DNA of 64,000 nt, taken from positions 37,855 to 101,854 of the forward strand of contig NZ_BMIK01000020.1 of the NCBI RefSeq assembly GCF_014642075.1, read 5' to 3'. This document shows, piece by piece, positions 1 to 8,695 of the stretch (its first letter is position 1; every line of letters starts with the position of its first letter). The notes under the pieces were generated by a model. It saw only the letters and a program-made list of their open reading frames with translations. It did no database searches and was not told the DNA's origin. The position numbers and the translations under genes are program-made. This DNA comes from Parapedobacter defluvii. Its GTDB lineage: Bacteria > Bacteroidota > Bacteroidia > Sphingobacteriales > Sphingobacteriaceae.

Positions 1-696
1 GTGGCCCATATTGCCAAGCTGGAGGGGATGAGTCACATCGATGTACTTCGCGCCCTGAAAGAAGCGGGCTTGGATTCGTTGCCGGGTGCCGGCGCAGAAA
101 TATTGAATGACCGCGTCCGAAGGCTCATCTCCAAAGGAAAATGCGGGGGCAAAGAATGGTTGGATGTGATGCGGGCTGCGCATCAGGTCAATTTGCCTAC
201 CTCGGCTACGATGATGTTCGGTCATATCGAAACCCTAGAGGAACGATTCGAGCACCTTGTGTGGATCCGGCAGGTACAGGAGGAACGTCCAGAAGGCGCA
301 TATGGATTTATTGCATTTATTCCCTGGCCCTTCCAGGATGACGGCACGCTTCTCAAACGTCTCCGCGGAATTACCAACAATGTAACCGGTGAAGAATACA
401 TCCGCATGATCGCATTAAGCCGCATCATGTTGCCCAATATCAAAAACATTCAAGCCTCGTGGCTTACGGTGGGAAAACACGTTGCTCAGCTTTGCCTACA
501 CGCCGGGGCCAATGACTTCGGATCCATCATGATTGAGGAAAATGTCGTATCGGCTGCGGGTGCGCCGCACCGTTTTACTTCCAAGTCTATCCAAGACGCG
601 ATCCGGGAGGCCGGGTTCCAGCCTCAGCTCCGCACACAGAAATATGAATTCAGGGAAATACCGGATACGATGGTCGAACAAGTCATTGACTATTAA
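1..696 (+). CDS. mqnC: Cyclic dehypoxanthinyl futalosine synthase MqnC, C-terminal part (cut by window edge)
   Basis: This is the C-terminal part of a radical SAM enzyme of the futalosine route to menaquinone. MqnC converts dehypoxanthinyl futalosine to its cyclic form in the cytoplasm. The SAM-binding Cys cluster would lie upstream of the window; what remains carries the MqnC/MqnE family signatures SLPGAGAEIL near residue 26 and GSIMIEENVVSAAG near residue 173. The reading frame is open at base 1, so the first GTG is not the real start. The stop is 12 bases before scpB, which suggests co-transcription. MqnE is the closest alternative, but the C-terminal motif fits MqnC better. Confidence 0.85.
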   Translation: MAHIAKLEGMSHIDVLRALKEAGLDSLPGAGAEILNDRVRRLISKGKCGGKEWLDVMRAAHQVNLPTSATMMFGHIETLEERFEHLVWIRQVQEERPEGAYGFIAFIPWPFQDDGTLLKRLRGITNNVTGEEYIRMIALSRIMLPNIKNIQASWLTVGKHVAQLCLHAGANDFGSIMIEENVVSAAGAPHRFTSKSIQDAIREAGFQPQLRTQKYEFREIPDTMVEQVIDY

Positions 697-708
697 ATAG
701 AAACCGAC

Positions 709-1272
709 TTGGAAAATGTCATTCAACACGTAGAAGCGTTGGTATATGCGTCGGAGTATGGAATAGGTGTGCCCGAAATTCAACAGGTGCTTGAGGCCGT
801 ATTAGGCGATCGCATTGATGAACAGCTAATCCTTGATGCCCTCGAAGATATTAAGGACCGTTACCTGAACAACAACCACATTCTGGAACTGAAATCCATC
901 AACAATGGCTATCAGTTTTTGACAAAACCGCAATATTACAACACCATAAACCAGCTGCAGGCCCATCGGGCAAAAAAGAAGCTTAGCCAAGCGGCGCTGG
1001 AAACCCTAGCGATTATCGCCTATCGCCAGCCGATCACCAAGCTGGAAATCGAACAGATTCGTGGTGTCAATTGTGATTATTCGGTGCAGCGACTCCTTGA
1101 AAAGGAGCTCATTAAAATCGTTGGCAAAGCCGATACGCTGGGCAAGCCCATTTTATATGGAACCAGCGACTTATTCATGGATCACTTCGGAATTGACAGT
1201 ACAGCAGACCTGCCAAAACTCAAAGAAATCGTGCAGGAAGGAGACAATGCCATCGGTGAAATCAGCGAGTAA
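709..1272 (+). CDS. scpB: Segregation and condensation protein ScpB
   Basis: ScpB is the winged-helix kleisin partner that joins ScpA and SMC in the bacterial condensin complex, which compacts and segregates chromosomes. The 187-residue length is normal. The central segment with LSQAALETLAIIAYRQPITK (about residues 92-111) followed by IEQIRGVN is the family signature of the second winged helix. The start is a TTG 12 bases after the mqnC stop; no better start lies nearby, and the N-terminus at this position matches the usual beginning before the first helix. It is probably translated from the same transcript as mqnC. Confidence 0.93.
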   Translation: MENVIQHVEALVYASEYGIGVPEIQQVLEAVLGDRIDEQLILDALEDIKDRYLNNNHILELKSINNGYQFLTKPQYYNTINQLQAHRAKKKLSQAALETLAIIAYRQPITKLEIEQIRGVNCDYSVQRLLEKELIKIVGKADTLGKPILYGTSDLFMDHFGIDSTADLPKLKEIVQEGDNAIGEISE

Positions 1273-1364
1273 AAGACTCAATATATTTTTTTTAAAAAAA
1301 GTGTTTTGATATCAAAAACTTGTTATTTTTATCCTATTAAAAATTAAAAACAATACGCTTTTAC

Positions 1365-1562
1365 ATGATTATGAAAACGCCAATGATGCATGACAATGAG
1401 TTAGCGATTATGGAGGATGACGTTTTGGTCACTTTTGCCGGTGGGCCCGATGATGAGGACGACGATTCGGATGACCTGTTCGAGGATGACGACAGCTTCG
1501 AATTGGATGAACTCGACTCGCTGGAAGAGTTTGATGATTTTGATGACGATGATGATTTTTGA
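1365..1562 (+). CDS. Small highly acidic protein, unknown function
   Basis: This 65-residue protein is more than half Asp and Glu from residue 16 on, with runs such as DDEDDDSDD and a DDDDDF end, and no Cys. It has no signal peptide or membrane segment. ATG codons at 1365 and 1371 are both possible starts. It sits alone, 90 bases after scpB, with an AT-rich upstream stretch that could hold a promoter. Its composition suggests a soluble, disordered, polyanionic protein, for example a DNA mimic or a cation or basic-protein binder, but nothing in the sequence decides this. The reading frame is real-looking because Asp/Glu codon choice is mixed (GAT, GAC, GAG, GAA) rather than a simple repeat. 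Confidence 0.55.
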   Translation: MIMKTPMMHDNELAIMEDDVLVTFAGGPDDEDDDSDDLFEDDDSFELDELDSLEEFDDFDDDDDF

Positions 1563-1651
1563 TAAAAAGCTTCGCGTTTGAGCAAAAACCATTACCTGCC
1601 AAGAACATAGGATTCTTAAGTATCCTTGCCGTACTGTGCAATTATTCCCCA

Positions 1652-1695
1652 ACACATCTACTGCGGTTATGATTAATTATACCGAGTAGATGTGT
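1652..1695. repeat. 11-bp inverted repeat between convergent genes
   Basis: ACACATCTACT (1652-1662) is repeated as its exact reverse complement at 1685-1695, with a 22-base spacer. It lies just after the stop of the XRE regulator gene on the minus strand and downstream of the acidic-protein gene on the plus strand. No long U-tract follows on either strand, so it may be a factor-assisted terminator, an mRNA 3'-end stabiliser or a protein-binding site. Confidence 0.5.
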
Positions 1696-1708
1696 GTGTA
1701 GTTAAAAA

Positions 1709-2047
1709 TTACTCTCCGTTTTTTCTATGCAACTGTTCGTAAAGTTCGATCACTTTCTTTTGAAGTTCGATCACTTCAGCGTCACGTTCCTGAAGTTTTT
1801 TATGGGCAGCCGTCAACTCTGAAATGTACTTCTTCTCTTCTTCAGAGTCATTAGTGGCCAGCAATTGAACCACTGTCAGTCCAAATAAACGGGATATCTG
1901 GTCCAATCGGGATAGGTTAACATCGGTAATTCCGGTTTCAATCTTAGAAAATGCCGGTATCGATATATCCAGCCTTTTAGCTACGTCTTCCTGGCTCCAC
2001 CCCTTTTGATGACGGAGGAGTCTGATTTTTTTTCCTAATGTATTCAT
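1709..2047 (-). CDS. XRE-family helix-turn-helix regulator with coiled-coil tail
   Basis: Residues 5-60 form a Cro/C1-type HTH (HQKGWSQEDVAKRLDISIPAFSKIETG), so this is a cytoplasmic DNA-binding regulator. Residues 65-108 are rich in Glu, Lys and Leu with heptad spacing (EEEKKYISELTAAHKKLQE and onward), which predicts a coiled coil for dimerisation. The 112-residue layout is common in Bacteroidota, where such proteins are single-gene regulators with no known target. It precedes no obvious operon partner; mpl, upstream on the same strand, ends at 2131, about 80 bases away, so read-through is possible. An 11-bp inverted repeat follows the stop. Confidence 0.85.
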   Translation of the reverse strand: MNTLGKKIRLLRHQKGWSQEDVAKRLDISIPAFSKIETGITDVNLSRLDQISRLFGLTVVQLLATNDSEEEKKYISELTAAHKKLQERDAEVIELQKKVIELYEQLHRKNGE

Positions 2048-2130
2048 TGGTGAGATGGTATATTGAATTTAAGTAGTTGTCATGATTAAATTAAATGTTT
2101 TTACCTGGCAAACTAATATAGTTAAAACTT

Positions 2131-3489
2131 TCACTTATATAGGAACTTATCGGCAAAATTAACAAGATTTATGCCACCATAATTTCCTGAACTCATAAGC
2201 AATAGATTCCGGCCGGTTGGGTTCATTGCCATGAGGTATTGCTTCATGCTTTCTACATTACTGAAATAGACGAGGTTAGGTTGATTAAAAGCCGCTTTTA
2301 GCATTTCCTCTGAAATGGCTCCGGCATTGCGTTGTTTCAACGATTCCTGGTTGATAAATACGGCTGGATATTCTGCCTCATGCATGGTATCTCTGTACTC
2401 TTTTAGGTACGCTTCGTTAAGGCTGCTATACGTATGCAATTCGATGATGGCCACCAGTGCCTTATCGGGAAATTGTTCTTTAAGCGCATGGATACTAGCC
2501 TTCAGCTTCGCGGGGGTGTGTGCAAAATCCTGATAAACCACGCTGTCGTTGTCGCTGGCTACGTATTCTAACCGACGGGAAGCACTCTTAAACTGCTTGA
2601 TTGCCGCATAAAACGCCTCCCGCTCTACTCCCAACCATTCGCAAACGGTGAAAGCTGCCACAATATTGGATAAATTATGTTTCCCAAAAACCTGCAGGGG
2701 GATATCTCCATTGTTTGTATGGATATAGGTAATCCCCTTATTAATGGTATACTCCGGCGTACGGTATCCGTGTTTATTGATCTTGGATTGATCTTCAAGT
2801 ACCAGTTCCCTGAGTATCTGATCTTCTTTATTATAAACCAGCGTACCCTTGGGTTCAATGGTTTTGATAAACAGCCGGAACTGGTTCACGTAATTCTCAA
2901 AAGTCGGAAATACATTGACATGATCCCACGCAATGCCACTGATAAGCGCAATATGTGGCTTATATAAATGGAATTTCGGGCGTTGGTCTATCGGTGAGGC
3001 CAGGTACTCATCACCCTCGATGATCATGAGCGGCGCATCCTTTGTAAGCCTGACCATGTGATCAAACTCATCGAGTTTGGCACCCACCAGATAGTCAAAA
3101 TCACGTCCGATGGATTTAAGCACATGCATAATCATGCTGGTGATGGTGGTTTTTCCGTGACTACCACCGATAACGACCCGGGTTTTTTCTTTGGTCTGTT
3201 CGTAAATAAACTCCGGATAGGAGTAAATACGGATTCCCATCTCCTGTGCTTTCAGCAATTCGGGATTATCAGCCTTGGCATGCATACCCAGCACAACGGC
3301 GTCAATATCTGACGTAATACGTGTGGGGTCCCAGCCCGGCGGCGGAAGCAAGTTCTCGTTAGCGAGATTAGTCCGGGACGGCTCGTAGATATGATCATCT
3401 GAACCGCTGACTATATACCCTTTCTTAGCCAGTGCGATAGCAAGGTTATGCATAATGCTCCCACCAATGGCAATAAAGTGTACGCGCAT
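2131..3489 (-). CDS. mpl: UDP-N-acetylmuramate:L-Ala-gamma-D-Glu-meso-DAP ligase (Mpl), Mur ligase family
   Basis: Mpl recycles murein by attaching the released tripeptide to UDP-MurNAc with ATP in the cytoplasm. The N-terminal Rossmann domain starts MRVHFIAIGG, as in MurC and Mpl. The ATP-binding P-loop GGSHGKTT is at residues 108-115, and the central-domain Glu and His appear in IIEGDEYL and GIAWDHVNVFP. The WDHVNVFPT stretch and the DFAHTP motif are typical of Mpl rather than MurC. The 452-residue length fits. The gene begins 2 bases after the prmA stop, so it is in an operon with prmA and probably tpiA. Confidence 0.9.
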   Translation of the reverse strand: MRVHFIAIGGSIMHNLAIALAKKGYIVSGSDDHIYEPSRTNLANENLLPPPGWDPTRITSDIDAVVLGMHAKADNPELLKAQEMGIRIYSYPEFIYEQTKEKTRVVIGGSHGKTTITSMIMHVLKSIGRDFDYLVGAKLDEFDHMVRLTKDAPLMIIEGDEYLASPIDQRPKFHLYKPHIALISGIAWDHVNVFPTFENYVNQFRLFIKTIEPKGTLVYNKEDQILRELVLEDQSKINKHGYRTPEYTINKGITYIHTNNGDIPLQVFGKHNLSNIVAAFTVCEWLGVEREAFYAAIKQFKSASRRLEYVASDNDSVVYQDFAHTPAKLKASIHALKEQFPDKALVAIIELHTYSSLNEAYLKEYRDTMHEAEYPAVFINQESLKQRNAGAISEEMLKAAFNQPNLVYFSNVESMKQYLMAMNPTGRNLLLMSSGNYGGINLVNFADKFLYK

Positions 3490-3491
3490 AG

Positions 3492-4340
3492 TTAATCTCG
3501 TTTTCTAAAACATGCTGCTGCCCATCCATCCAATGAACGATGGGTATCGTATTCCAATGCATAGTTGGCTCCGGCAATCTGAAGCGATTCCAGGTCACCC
3601 CCTTCATAAAAGCCACTCACATACAGCACGCCGCCGTCATGCAATGATTTTGCGTACTGTTTCAATTGGTCTAATAACACATTTCGATTTATATTAGCTA
3701 ATATGATGTCGAACTTTTCATCCACGATCCACTCCGTCGAGCCGCATTTTGTTACAATGTTCGTGATGTTATTCAGGGCCATATTCTCCACAACGCTATC
3801 AATACATACCGGGTCATTGTCAATAGCCCATATACGTGAAGCGCCCATTTTCGCCGCCAATATCGCCAATATGCCCGTACCGCATCCCATATCCAGCACC
3901 TCCTTTCCGTTGAACGACTCTTCAAGCATGTAACACATAACCAACGAAGTGGTTTGGTGGTGGCCCGTGCCAAATGCCATTTTAGGATCGATAACGATCT
4001 CGTAAGGATATGAAGGTTGGGCTGGATGAAACGTGGCCCGCACGTAACACTGGTCGGCTACGGTTACCGGCTCAAAATTACTTTCCCACACCGCATTCCA
4101 ATTTTGAGGGAGTATTTCTCGCACGGCGTACGTAACCTCAAAACCAATGGGTTGGTGAATAAGCAACGATTCCAGGGCCTGTAGATCGAGTTGTTCAGAA
4201 GCGATGTATGCAGCGAAACCGTCATCACGCGGTTCAAATGTATCAAATCCGAGGCCTGCCAGATCATGGATCAATATGTCCTGATGCCAGGCCTCGCCAC
4301 CTTTGCAGGTAAAACTTACTTCACTGTATTTCATGGACAC
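3492..4340 (-). CDS. prmA: Ribosomal protein L11 methyltransferase PrmA
   Basis: PrmA is a SAM-dependent methyltransferase that trimethylates amino groups of ribosomal protein L11. SAM motif I is VLDMGCGTGILAILAAKMGA (about residues 144-164), preceded by the family stretch DPKMAFGTGHHQTT, and the catalytic-site motif ILANINRNVL follows near residue 213. The N-terminal L11-recognition domain is present, and 282 residues is a normal length. It sits 26 bases after tpiA and 2 bases before mpl on the minus strand, so the three are likely one transcript. Non-L11 substrates are possible but not indicated. Confidence 0.93.
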   Translation of the reverse strand: MSMKYSEVSFTCKGGEAWHQDILIHDLAGLGFDTFEPRDDGFAAYIASEQLDLQALESLLIHQPIGFEVTYAVREILPQNWNAVWESNFEPVTVADQCYVRATFHPAQPSYPYEIVIDPKMAFGTGHHQTTSLVMCYMLEESFNGKEVLDMGCGTGILAILAAKMGASRIWAIDNDPVCIDSVVENMALNNITNIVTKCGSTEWIVDEKFDIILANINRNVLLDQLKQYAKSLHDGGVLYVSGFYEGGDLESLQIAGANYALEYDTHRSLDGWAAACFRKRD

Positions 4341-4366
4341 GGCAATCCGCAGATTATAATTGAAAA

Positions 4367-5134
4367 TCAGTGATTAAAAACTTTAACGATGTCGATAAAA
4401 TCACGCGATTTCAAAGAAGCACCGCCGATGAGTCCGCCATCAATATCCGGCTGCGAGAAAAGATCCGGTGCATTTTTAGGATTGCAGCTTCCACCGTACA
4501 GTATGGTTGTACGTTCCGCCAAATCTTCAGTATACTGTTCTGCTACCGCATTACGGATGAACGCATGCACCTCCTGCGCCTGTTCAGGAGAAGCTGTGAG
4601 TCCGGTTCCGATTGCCCAAACGGGTTCATAGGCCAATACTACCTGCTGAAAAGAGTCGTTGGAAAGATGAAAAATTCCCTTTTTCAATTGCTCGCCAATG
4701 ACTTCAAAATACCGGTCTGACTCTCTTTCTTCCCGTGTTTCCCCGATACAGAAAATGGGAATCAATTCATGTTTCAATGCCGCATCCACCTTTTTACCGA
4801 GCACATAATCGTCTTCACCGAAATAGGCCCGACGCTCCGAATGCCCCAGGATAACGTAAGCTGCTCCGGTAGACTTCACCTGTGCGGCCGAAATTTCACC
4901 GGTATAGGCCCCCGCTTCTTCAAAGTAGATGTTCTGTGCTCCCACAGCCACTTGAGACGCTCCTTTAGCCAATTGCGCAATGCTGTGTAAATGGATAAAG
5001 GGACTGCAAACCACAACTTGCTGATGGCCCATTACCTCATCTTTGGCCATGTTTACAATTTCCGAAAAAAGACTCACTCCCTGTTGATAGTCGAGGTTCA
5101 TTTTCCAGTTTCCAGCTACAATTTTGTTTCGCAT
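4367..5134 (-). CDS. tpiA: Triosephosphate isomerase
   Basis: This enzyme interconverts dihydroxyacetone phosphate and glyceraldehyde 3-phosphate in glycolysis and gluconeogenesis. The complete TIM set is visible: GNWKMN with the catalytic Lys near residue 11, ILGHSERR with the catalytic His near residue 98, AYEPVWAIGTG with the catalytic Glu and the start of loop 6 near residue 170, and the phosphate-binding YGGSCNP and GGLIGGASL near the C-terminus. At 255 residues it is the usual size. It leads a minus-strand run with prmA and mpl. The upstream GlmU-like gene ends at 5160, 25 bases away, so it may belong to the same transcript. Confidence 0.97.
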   Translation of the reverse strand: MRNKIVAGNWKMNLDYQQGVSLFSEIVNMAKDEVMGHQQVVVCSPFIHLHSIAQLAKGASQVAVGAQNIYFEEAGAYTGEISAAQVKSTGAAYVILGHSERRAYFGEDDYVLGKKVDAALKHELIPIFCIGETREERESDRYFEVIGEQLKKGIFHLSNDSFQQVVLAYEPVWAIGTGLTASPEQAQEVHAFIRNAVAEQYTEDLAERTTILYGGSCNPKNAPDLFSQPDIDGGLIGGASLKSRDFIDIVKVFNH

Positions 5135-5159
5135 GATGCTTATTATTCTATGTAAGTAA

Positions 5160-6362
5160 TTAATTAATATAGGTTTGATTCCGGTATTTCCGGGTCAATT
5201 CAAACACAGTGGTCAGCAATCTCTTTTCCATTTCAGTAAATTCGAGATTACGCCGCTGGTATACCAACGATGCCGTTTCAAAGAATTTATCCAGCCGGTA
5301 GGTGGAAAAACCTTCCGGACTTCCCCACGAAAAATCGGGAATGAATGTCGGTGGCATCTCTCCTCCGAAAAGAGTAGCCCCCACTCCCACCACCGTACCT
5401 GTATTCAATGCGGTATTGATGGCACACCGTACATGATCGGCCATAATGGCACCGCAAAACTGCAAACCCGAATCCCGGTAATCCGAATGCTGATAATCGT
5501 ACAAATGCACAGACTTATAGTTATTCTTCATATTGGAATTGTTGGTATCCGCGCCCCAGTTGCACCACTCTCCCATCACCGCGCTTCCCAAGTAACCATC
5601 GTGTCCCTTGGCCGACCTTCCCCATATGACGCATGTATTCAACTCACCCCCTACCCTTGAATAGGGCCCTACCGTCACGTTGCTGTAGATCCTCGCTCCC
5701 ATCTTTACCTGAGAATGCTCGCCCAGTGCAAATGCCCCTCTGATGTGGCTTCCCTCCCATACTTCACTGTTTCTGCCAAGATAAATGGGGCCCATCGTGC
5801 TATTGAAGGTAGCAAATTCCGCCTTTGCTCCCTCTTCGGCAAAAATTTGTTCGCCCAGAAAACGATTGCTGTTGGAAAGCGGTGCAGAGGTCCGCCCTTT
5901 GGTAAGCAGATCGAAGTCCAAACCGATTTGTTGGCCGTTATTCAGAAATAGATCTTCCGGATGGTTTATTTCCACCACGTTATGCTCATAGACAACACGC
6001 GAAAAGCGCTGAATAGCAGTTGGATTCCAAGGGAACAAATCTCCCGCGTCGCCACGAACCGCGATCATTTCGCTGCCTGACGTCAGTACCTGCCCCCCAC
6101 GCAATGCATCCACCGCATCGAATAGCCGGCTATCCGGACAGCAATTGCCGCGGATAAGCAATACATCTCCGGATACTTCCCCAAGCGGATACTTTTCTGC
6201 CAGGTAATCTTCACTTAAAAATGAATAAGGAGCATTCCACCGTTTTGCCCATTTCTCGGCTATCGTCAATATCCCGACACGCAGATCGGCCACCGGACGC
6301 GTCAATGACAACGGATACAGCCCCATCCGCCATTCCGCATTGTCAAATAGAACGATATGCAT
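5160..6362 (-). CDS. GlmU-like protein: nucleotidyltransferase-like domain plus left-handed beta-helix acetyltransferase
   Basis: Bacteroidota carry this 400-residue family in place of or beside classical GlmU (putative UDP-GlcNAc pyrophosphorylase / glucosamine-1-phosphate acetyltransferase). The N-terminus MHIVLFDNAEW followed by LSLTRPVADLRVGI is the family mark; it replaces the normal GxGTRM loop of sugar nucleotidyltransferases. From about residue 190 hexapeptide-type repeats follow (GPIYLGRNSEVWEGSHIRG, then VKMGARIYSNVTVGP), typical of a trimeric beta-helix. The likely role is making UDP-GlcNAc for peptidoglycan and lipopolysaccharide, but the missing canonical loop leaves the exact substrate open. 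It starts after the L31 terminator and runs toward tpiA. Confidence 0.8.
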   Translation of the reverse strand: MHIVLFDNAEWRMGLYPLSLTRPVADLRVGILTIAEKWAKRWNAPYSFLSEDYLAEKYPLGEVSGDVLLIRGNCCPDSRLFDAVDALRGGQVLTSGSEMIAVRGDAGDLFPWNPTAIQRFSRVVYEHNVVEINHPEDLFLNNGQQIGLDFDLLTKGRTSAPLSNSNRFLGEQIFAEEGAKAEFATFNSTMGPIYLGRNSEVWEGSHIRGAFALGEHSQVKMGARIYSNVTVGPYSRVGGELNTCVIWGRSAKGHDGYLGSAVMGEWCNWGADTNNSNMKNNYKSVHLYDYQHSDYRDSGLQFCGAIMADHVRCAINTALNTGTVVGVGATLFGGEMPPTFIPDFSWGSPEGFSTYRLDKFFETASLVYQRRNLEFTEMEKRLLTTVFELTRKYRNQTYIN

Positions 6363-6380
6363 AGGTCTCCATTTAGAACG

Positions 6381-6420
6381 GCTAAAATAAAAAAGTCCCG
6401 ATAAAATATCGGGACTAATA
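6381..6420 (-). terminator. Intrinsic terminator of the L31 gene
   Basis: A perfect 10-bp stem AGTCCCGATA (6394-6403) with TATCGGGACT (6407-6416) and a 3-base loop is followed, on the minus strand, by a T-rich tract. It lies just after the L31 stop and before the GlmU-like gene start, so L31 is transcribed separately. The plus side is T-rich too, so it could also work in reverse. Confidence 0.9.
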
Positions 6421-6439
6421 TTTTTTATCTGCGTATTCC

Positions 6440-6688
6440 TTATTTCTTATTGTAACGGTTACGGAATTTATCGATACGGCCTGCGGTATCGACCAATTTC
6501 ATCTTGCCGGTATAATAAGGGTGGGAAGTGTGCGAAATTTCAAGCTTTACCAAGGGGTATTCATTTCCATCCTCCCATTTGATGGTTTCTTTGCTGTCAA
6601 TGCATGATTTGGTAATAAAAGCATAATCATTTGACATATCCTTGAAAACCACTAACCTGTAATTCGATGGATGCAAGTCTTTCTTCAT
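6440..6688 (-). CDS. rpmE2: 50S ribosomal protein L31, type B
   Basis: This 82-residue protein begins [20 protein letters not shown] and contains [12 protein letters not shown] and [11 protein letters not shown], the conserved L31 body. The zinc-binding Cys residues of the C+ form are absent (only one Cys is present), so this is the type B, zinc-free form used by many Bacteroidota as their only L31. It has its own strong terminator downstream. The 76 bases upstream, before the CBM9-like gene end, should hold its promoter. Confidence 0.95.
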   Translation of the reverse strand: MKKDLHPSNYRLVVFKDMSNDYAFITKSCIDSKETIKWEDGNEYPLVKLEISHTSHPYYTGKMKLVDTAGRIDKFRNRYNKK

Positions 6689-6764
6689 TTTATCTACGTG
6701 TTACTATTATTCCCTGTTTAAGGGTGCAAAGATAGACTATTACAAATTAATTTCCAATATTATT

Positions 6765-7409
6765 TTATTGAAATAACAGCTCGCCAAAAAACTGCGGTAA
6801 GTGGAAATTCGGCACGGGATGATCAATCCGGTTCCACGATAAAAAGTGCGGAATCGGCAATTCGTCTCCGCATTTGTAAAAATTACCCGTGCATCGCAGG
6901 CCAGCAAACGAGGTAAGGGTATGGTAATTAAATATCTCAAATGGAATATTCAACAGTAATTTCCACTCCATCTCCTCCTTTTCGTCGTTTTTTCCGGAGA
7001 TGCCACCAAGGGTTCTTACCCGTTCAATCAAGTCATTCGGCAATCGCTGACGCGTTTCCTTATCCGCCCCTCCATAGCCGATCAGCCCGGTTCCGGCGCA
7101 GTTGAACTCCAGGTTGTAATATTGATGTGCATCGAAAGACAGGAAAAACTCGACGCAACTGTCTTTATAAACCGGGTCATTCGTATTCCGGTAAACGGCT
7201 CTTACGTGTTTTTCACGAACCACATAGCATAGCAATAGGCAATCTTTGGCGTATGCCAGTTTAAAGCGTACATTGGGTTTATAGGGAAACGAAGGCCATG
7301 ACACTTCCTCCAATCCATGATCTGAGACGTTGGCCATTGCCGCCCACAGTTCATCGGGCTCCGATCCATATCCAACCTGACCCAAATAAGGAACAATTAA
7401 ATGCTTCAT
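6765..7409 (-). CDS. Carbohydrate-binding family 9-like protein
   Basis: The 214-residue protein from ATG 7409 (MKHLIVPYLG) resembles the CBM9-like fold found in solo Bacteroidota proteins: a beta-sandwich with WPSFPYKPNVRFKLAYA, then VEFFLSFDAHQYYNLEFNCAG, and a late WNRIDHPVPNFHLPQFFG. No signal peptide is seen, so it is cytoplasmic or its location is unclear. An upstream in-frame start at 7445 would overlap the previous gene; 7409 gives a 4-base gap to the kinase stop instead and is preferred. The pairing with an APH-type sugar kinase suggests a role in handling a sugar or aminosugar, though CBM9-like solo proteins have no proven function. Confidence 0.75.
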   Translation of the reverse strand: MKHLIVPYLGQVGYGSEPDELWAAMANVSDHGLEEVSWPSFPYKPNVRFKLAYAKDCLLLCYVVREKHVRAVYRNTNDPVYKDSCVEFFLSFDAHQYYNLEFNCAGTGLIGYGGADKETRQRLPNDLIERVRTLGGISGKNDEKEEMEWKLLLNIPFEIFNYHTLTSFAGLRCTGNFYKCGDELPIPHFLSWNRIDHPVPNFHLPQFFGELLFQ

Positions 7410-7413
7410 ACGC

Positions 7414-8544
7414 TTATTTTTGATACTGACGCACCACGCGATCAATGATCTCCCTCAATTCGGGTTCATGCACCTCAAGCTGTTCTACCAACCTAAGCTG
7501 TGCACGGGTACGCTGTAAATTGTGATCCGCGTGATGAACTTTGTAATAATGATCTCCTTCCAAAAAATCGGTAAGGAACCGTACAGCTTGCATATAAGGC
7601 AATAGCAGTACACCTTCAATCAGCGAGCTCACCTCCTCCGCTGTCAAAAAGTAATGTGCCTCTTCAAAATATCCCGAAACATAGGCTTCAAACAGTGGGA
7701 TATTAAGCGTGATCTTACTTAGATCCGCTTCATCTTCGGCAGCACGATTAATAATGGTACGGATTGCATCCCCAAAGTCGTAAGCAACGTATCCAGGCAT
7801 CACGGTGTCAAGGTCAATGACGCACTGAGCTTTGTCATGCATGTCTAGCAACACATTGTTGAATTTGGTATCGTTATGCGTAATTCGGATGGGCAGAATT
7901 CCGTCCGCAGCCAAATCCAATATGGTATGCATGCGCCTTTCCCGGCACTTAATAGCGGCCAATTCCGCAGACGCCTGTGCAACACGATTTACAGGGTCCG
8001 CCGCTACCGCGTGATTAAGCTTGTCCAATCGCTTCCCGATGTGGTGAAAATCAGGAAGCACTTCATGGATATTCCCAACATCCAAATCCGACAGCAGCCG
8101 TTGGAACTGCCCGAATGCCCGTCCACCTTCGCGGGCCTGCTGGGGAGTTTCAACAATGTCATAACTCCTTGTATCCGCCAGCAGGATCAGCATCCGCCAG
8201 AAATTGCCTGCATCATCCACCAGGTAAGGATCATTTTCGCGGGTAGGTATCAGGGTGAGTACCTTTTTTTCAACAGGCACCGTCTGGTCGCCCGCCTGTC
8301 TATATTTTTCCTTTAAATGCCGGATCACCAATTGCATGTTCTCCATCACCGCTTTCACGTTTTTGAATACATGGTGGTTTACCCGCTGGAGGAGATAACC
8401 ATCGGTATTATATCCATCGGTCAGCACACGGTACGTATCATTGATGTGTCCAGACCCAAACGGCGACACGTCGGTGACATTGCCCTCAATGTCAAATCTA
8501 CTAGCCAATGCGGACACCTGCTCTAAGTTAAAATTACGCATCAT
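7414..8544 (-). CDS. APH-fold kinase (aminoglycoside phosphotransferase family, possibly N-acetylhexosamine kinase-like)
   Basis: The catalytic region THNDTKFNNVLLD (HxDxxxxN loop) followed by CVIDLDTVMPGYVAYDFGD marks the APH / choline-kinase fold; these kinases phosphorylate small molecules with ATP. N-terminal GSGHINDTYRV is the ATP-binding glycine loop and matches NahK-like proteins, which act on N-acetylhexosamines. I use the ATG pair at 8544/8541 (MMRNFNLEQVSALASRF). A longer frame exists, but it runs back through the pckA terminator and is not protein-like. The CBM9-like gene follows 4 bases after its stop. An aminosugar substrate is an inference from family and neighbour; antibiotic resistance is not implied. 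Confidence 0.8.
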   Translation of the reverse strand: MMRNFNLEQVSALASRFDIEGNVTDVSPFGSGHINDTYRVLTDGYNTDGYLLQRVNHHVFKNVKAVMENMQLVIRHLKEKYRQAGDQTVPVEKKVLTLIPTRENDPYLVDDAGNFWRMLILLADTRSYDIVETPQQAREGGRAFGQFQRLLSDLDVGNIHEVLPDFHHIGKRLDKLNHAVAADPVNRVAQASAELAAIKCRERRMHTILDLAADGILPIRITHNDTKFNNVLLDMHDKAQCVIDLDTVMPGYVAYDFGDAIRTIINRAAEDEADLSKITLNIPLFEAYVSGYFEEAHYFLTAEEVSSLIEGVLLLPYMQAVRFLTDFLEGDHYYKVHHADHNLQRTRAQLRLVEQLEVHEPELREIIDRVVRQYQK

Positions 8545-8639
8545 GAGCGCAATATGCACATTCGAAAAATAATAACCATATCTTTTCCTCACACAATCGT
8601 TTGCGCTATTTTCAGAAAGTGGGAACCCCGGCATTGCAT

Positions 8640-8674
8640 AAAAAAGCCCCCACAGTCTACGACTTATGGGGGCT
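8640..8674 (-). terminator. Intrinsic terminator after pckA
   Basis: On the minus strand an AGCCCCCA / TGGGGGCT stem (8667-8674 with 8645-8652) is followed by six T residues. It lies 21 bases after the pckA stop and separates pckA from the kinase gene; it also rules out the longer start of that gene. Confidence 0.9.
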
Positions 8675-8695
8675 GGAGCTGCGATTATTAAACAA

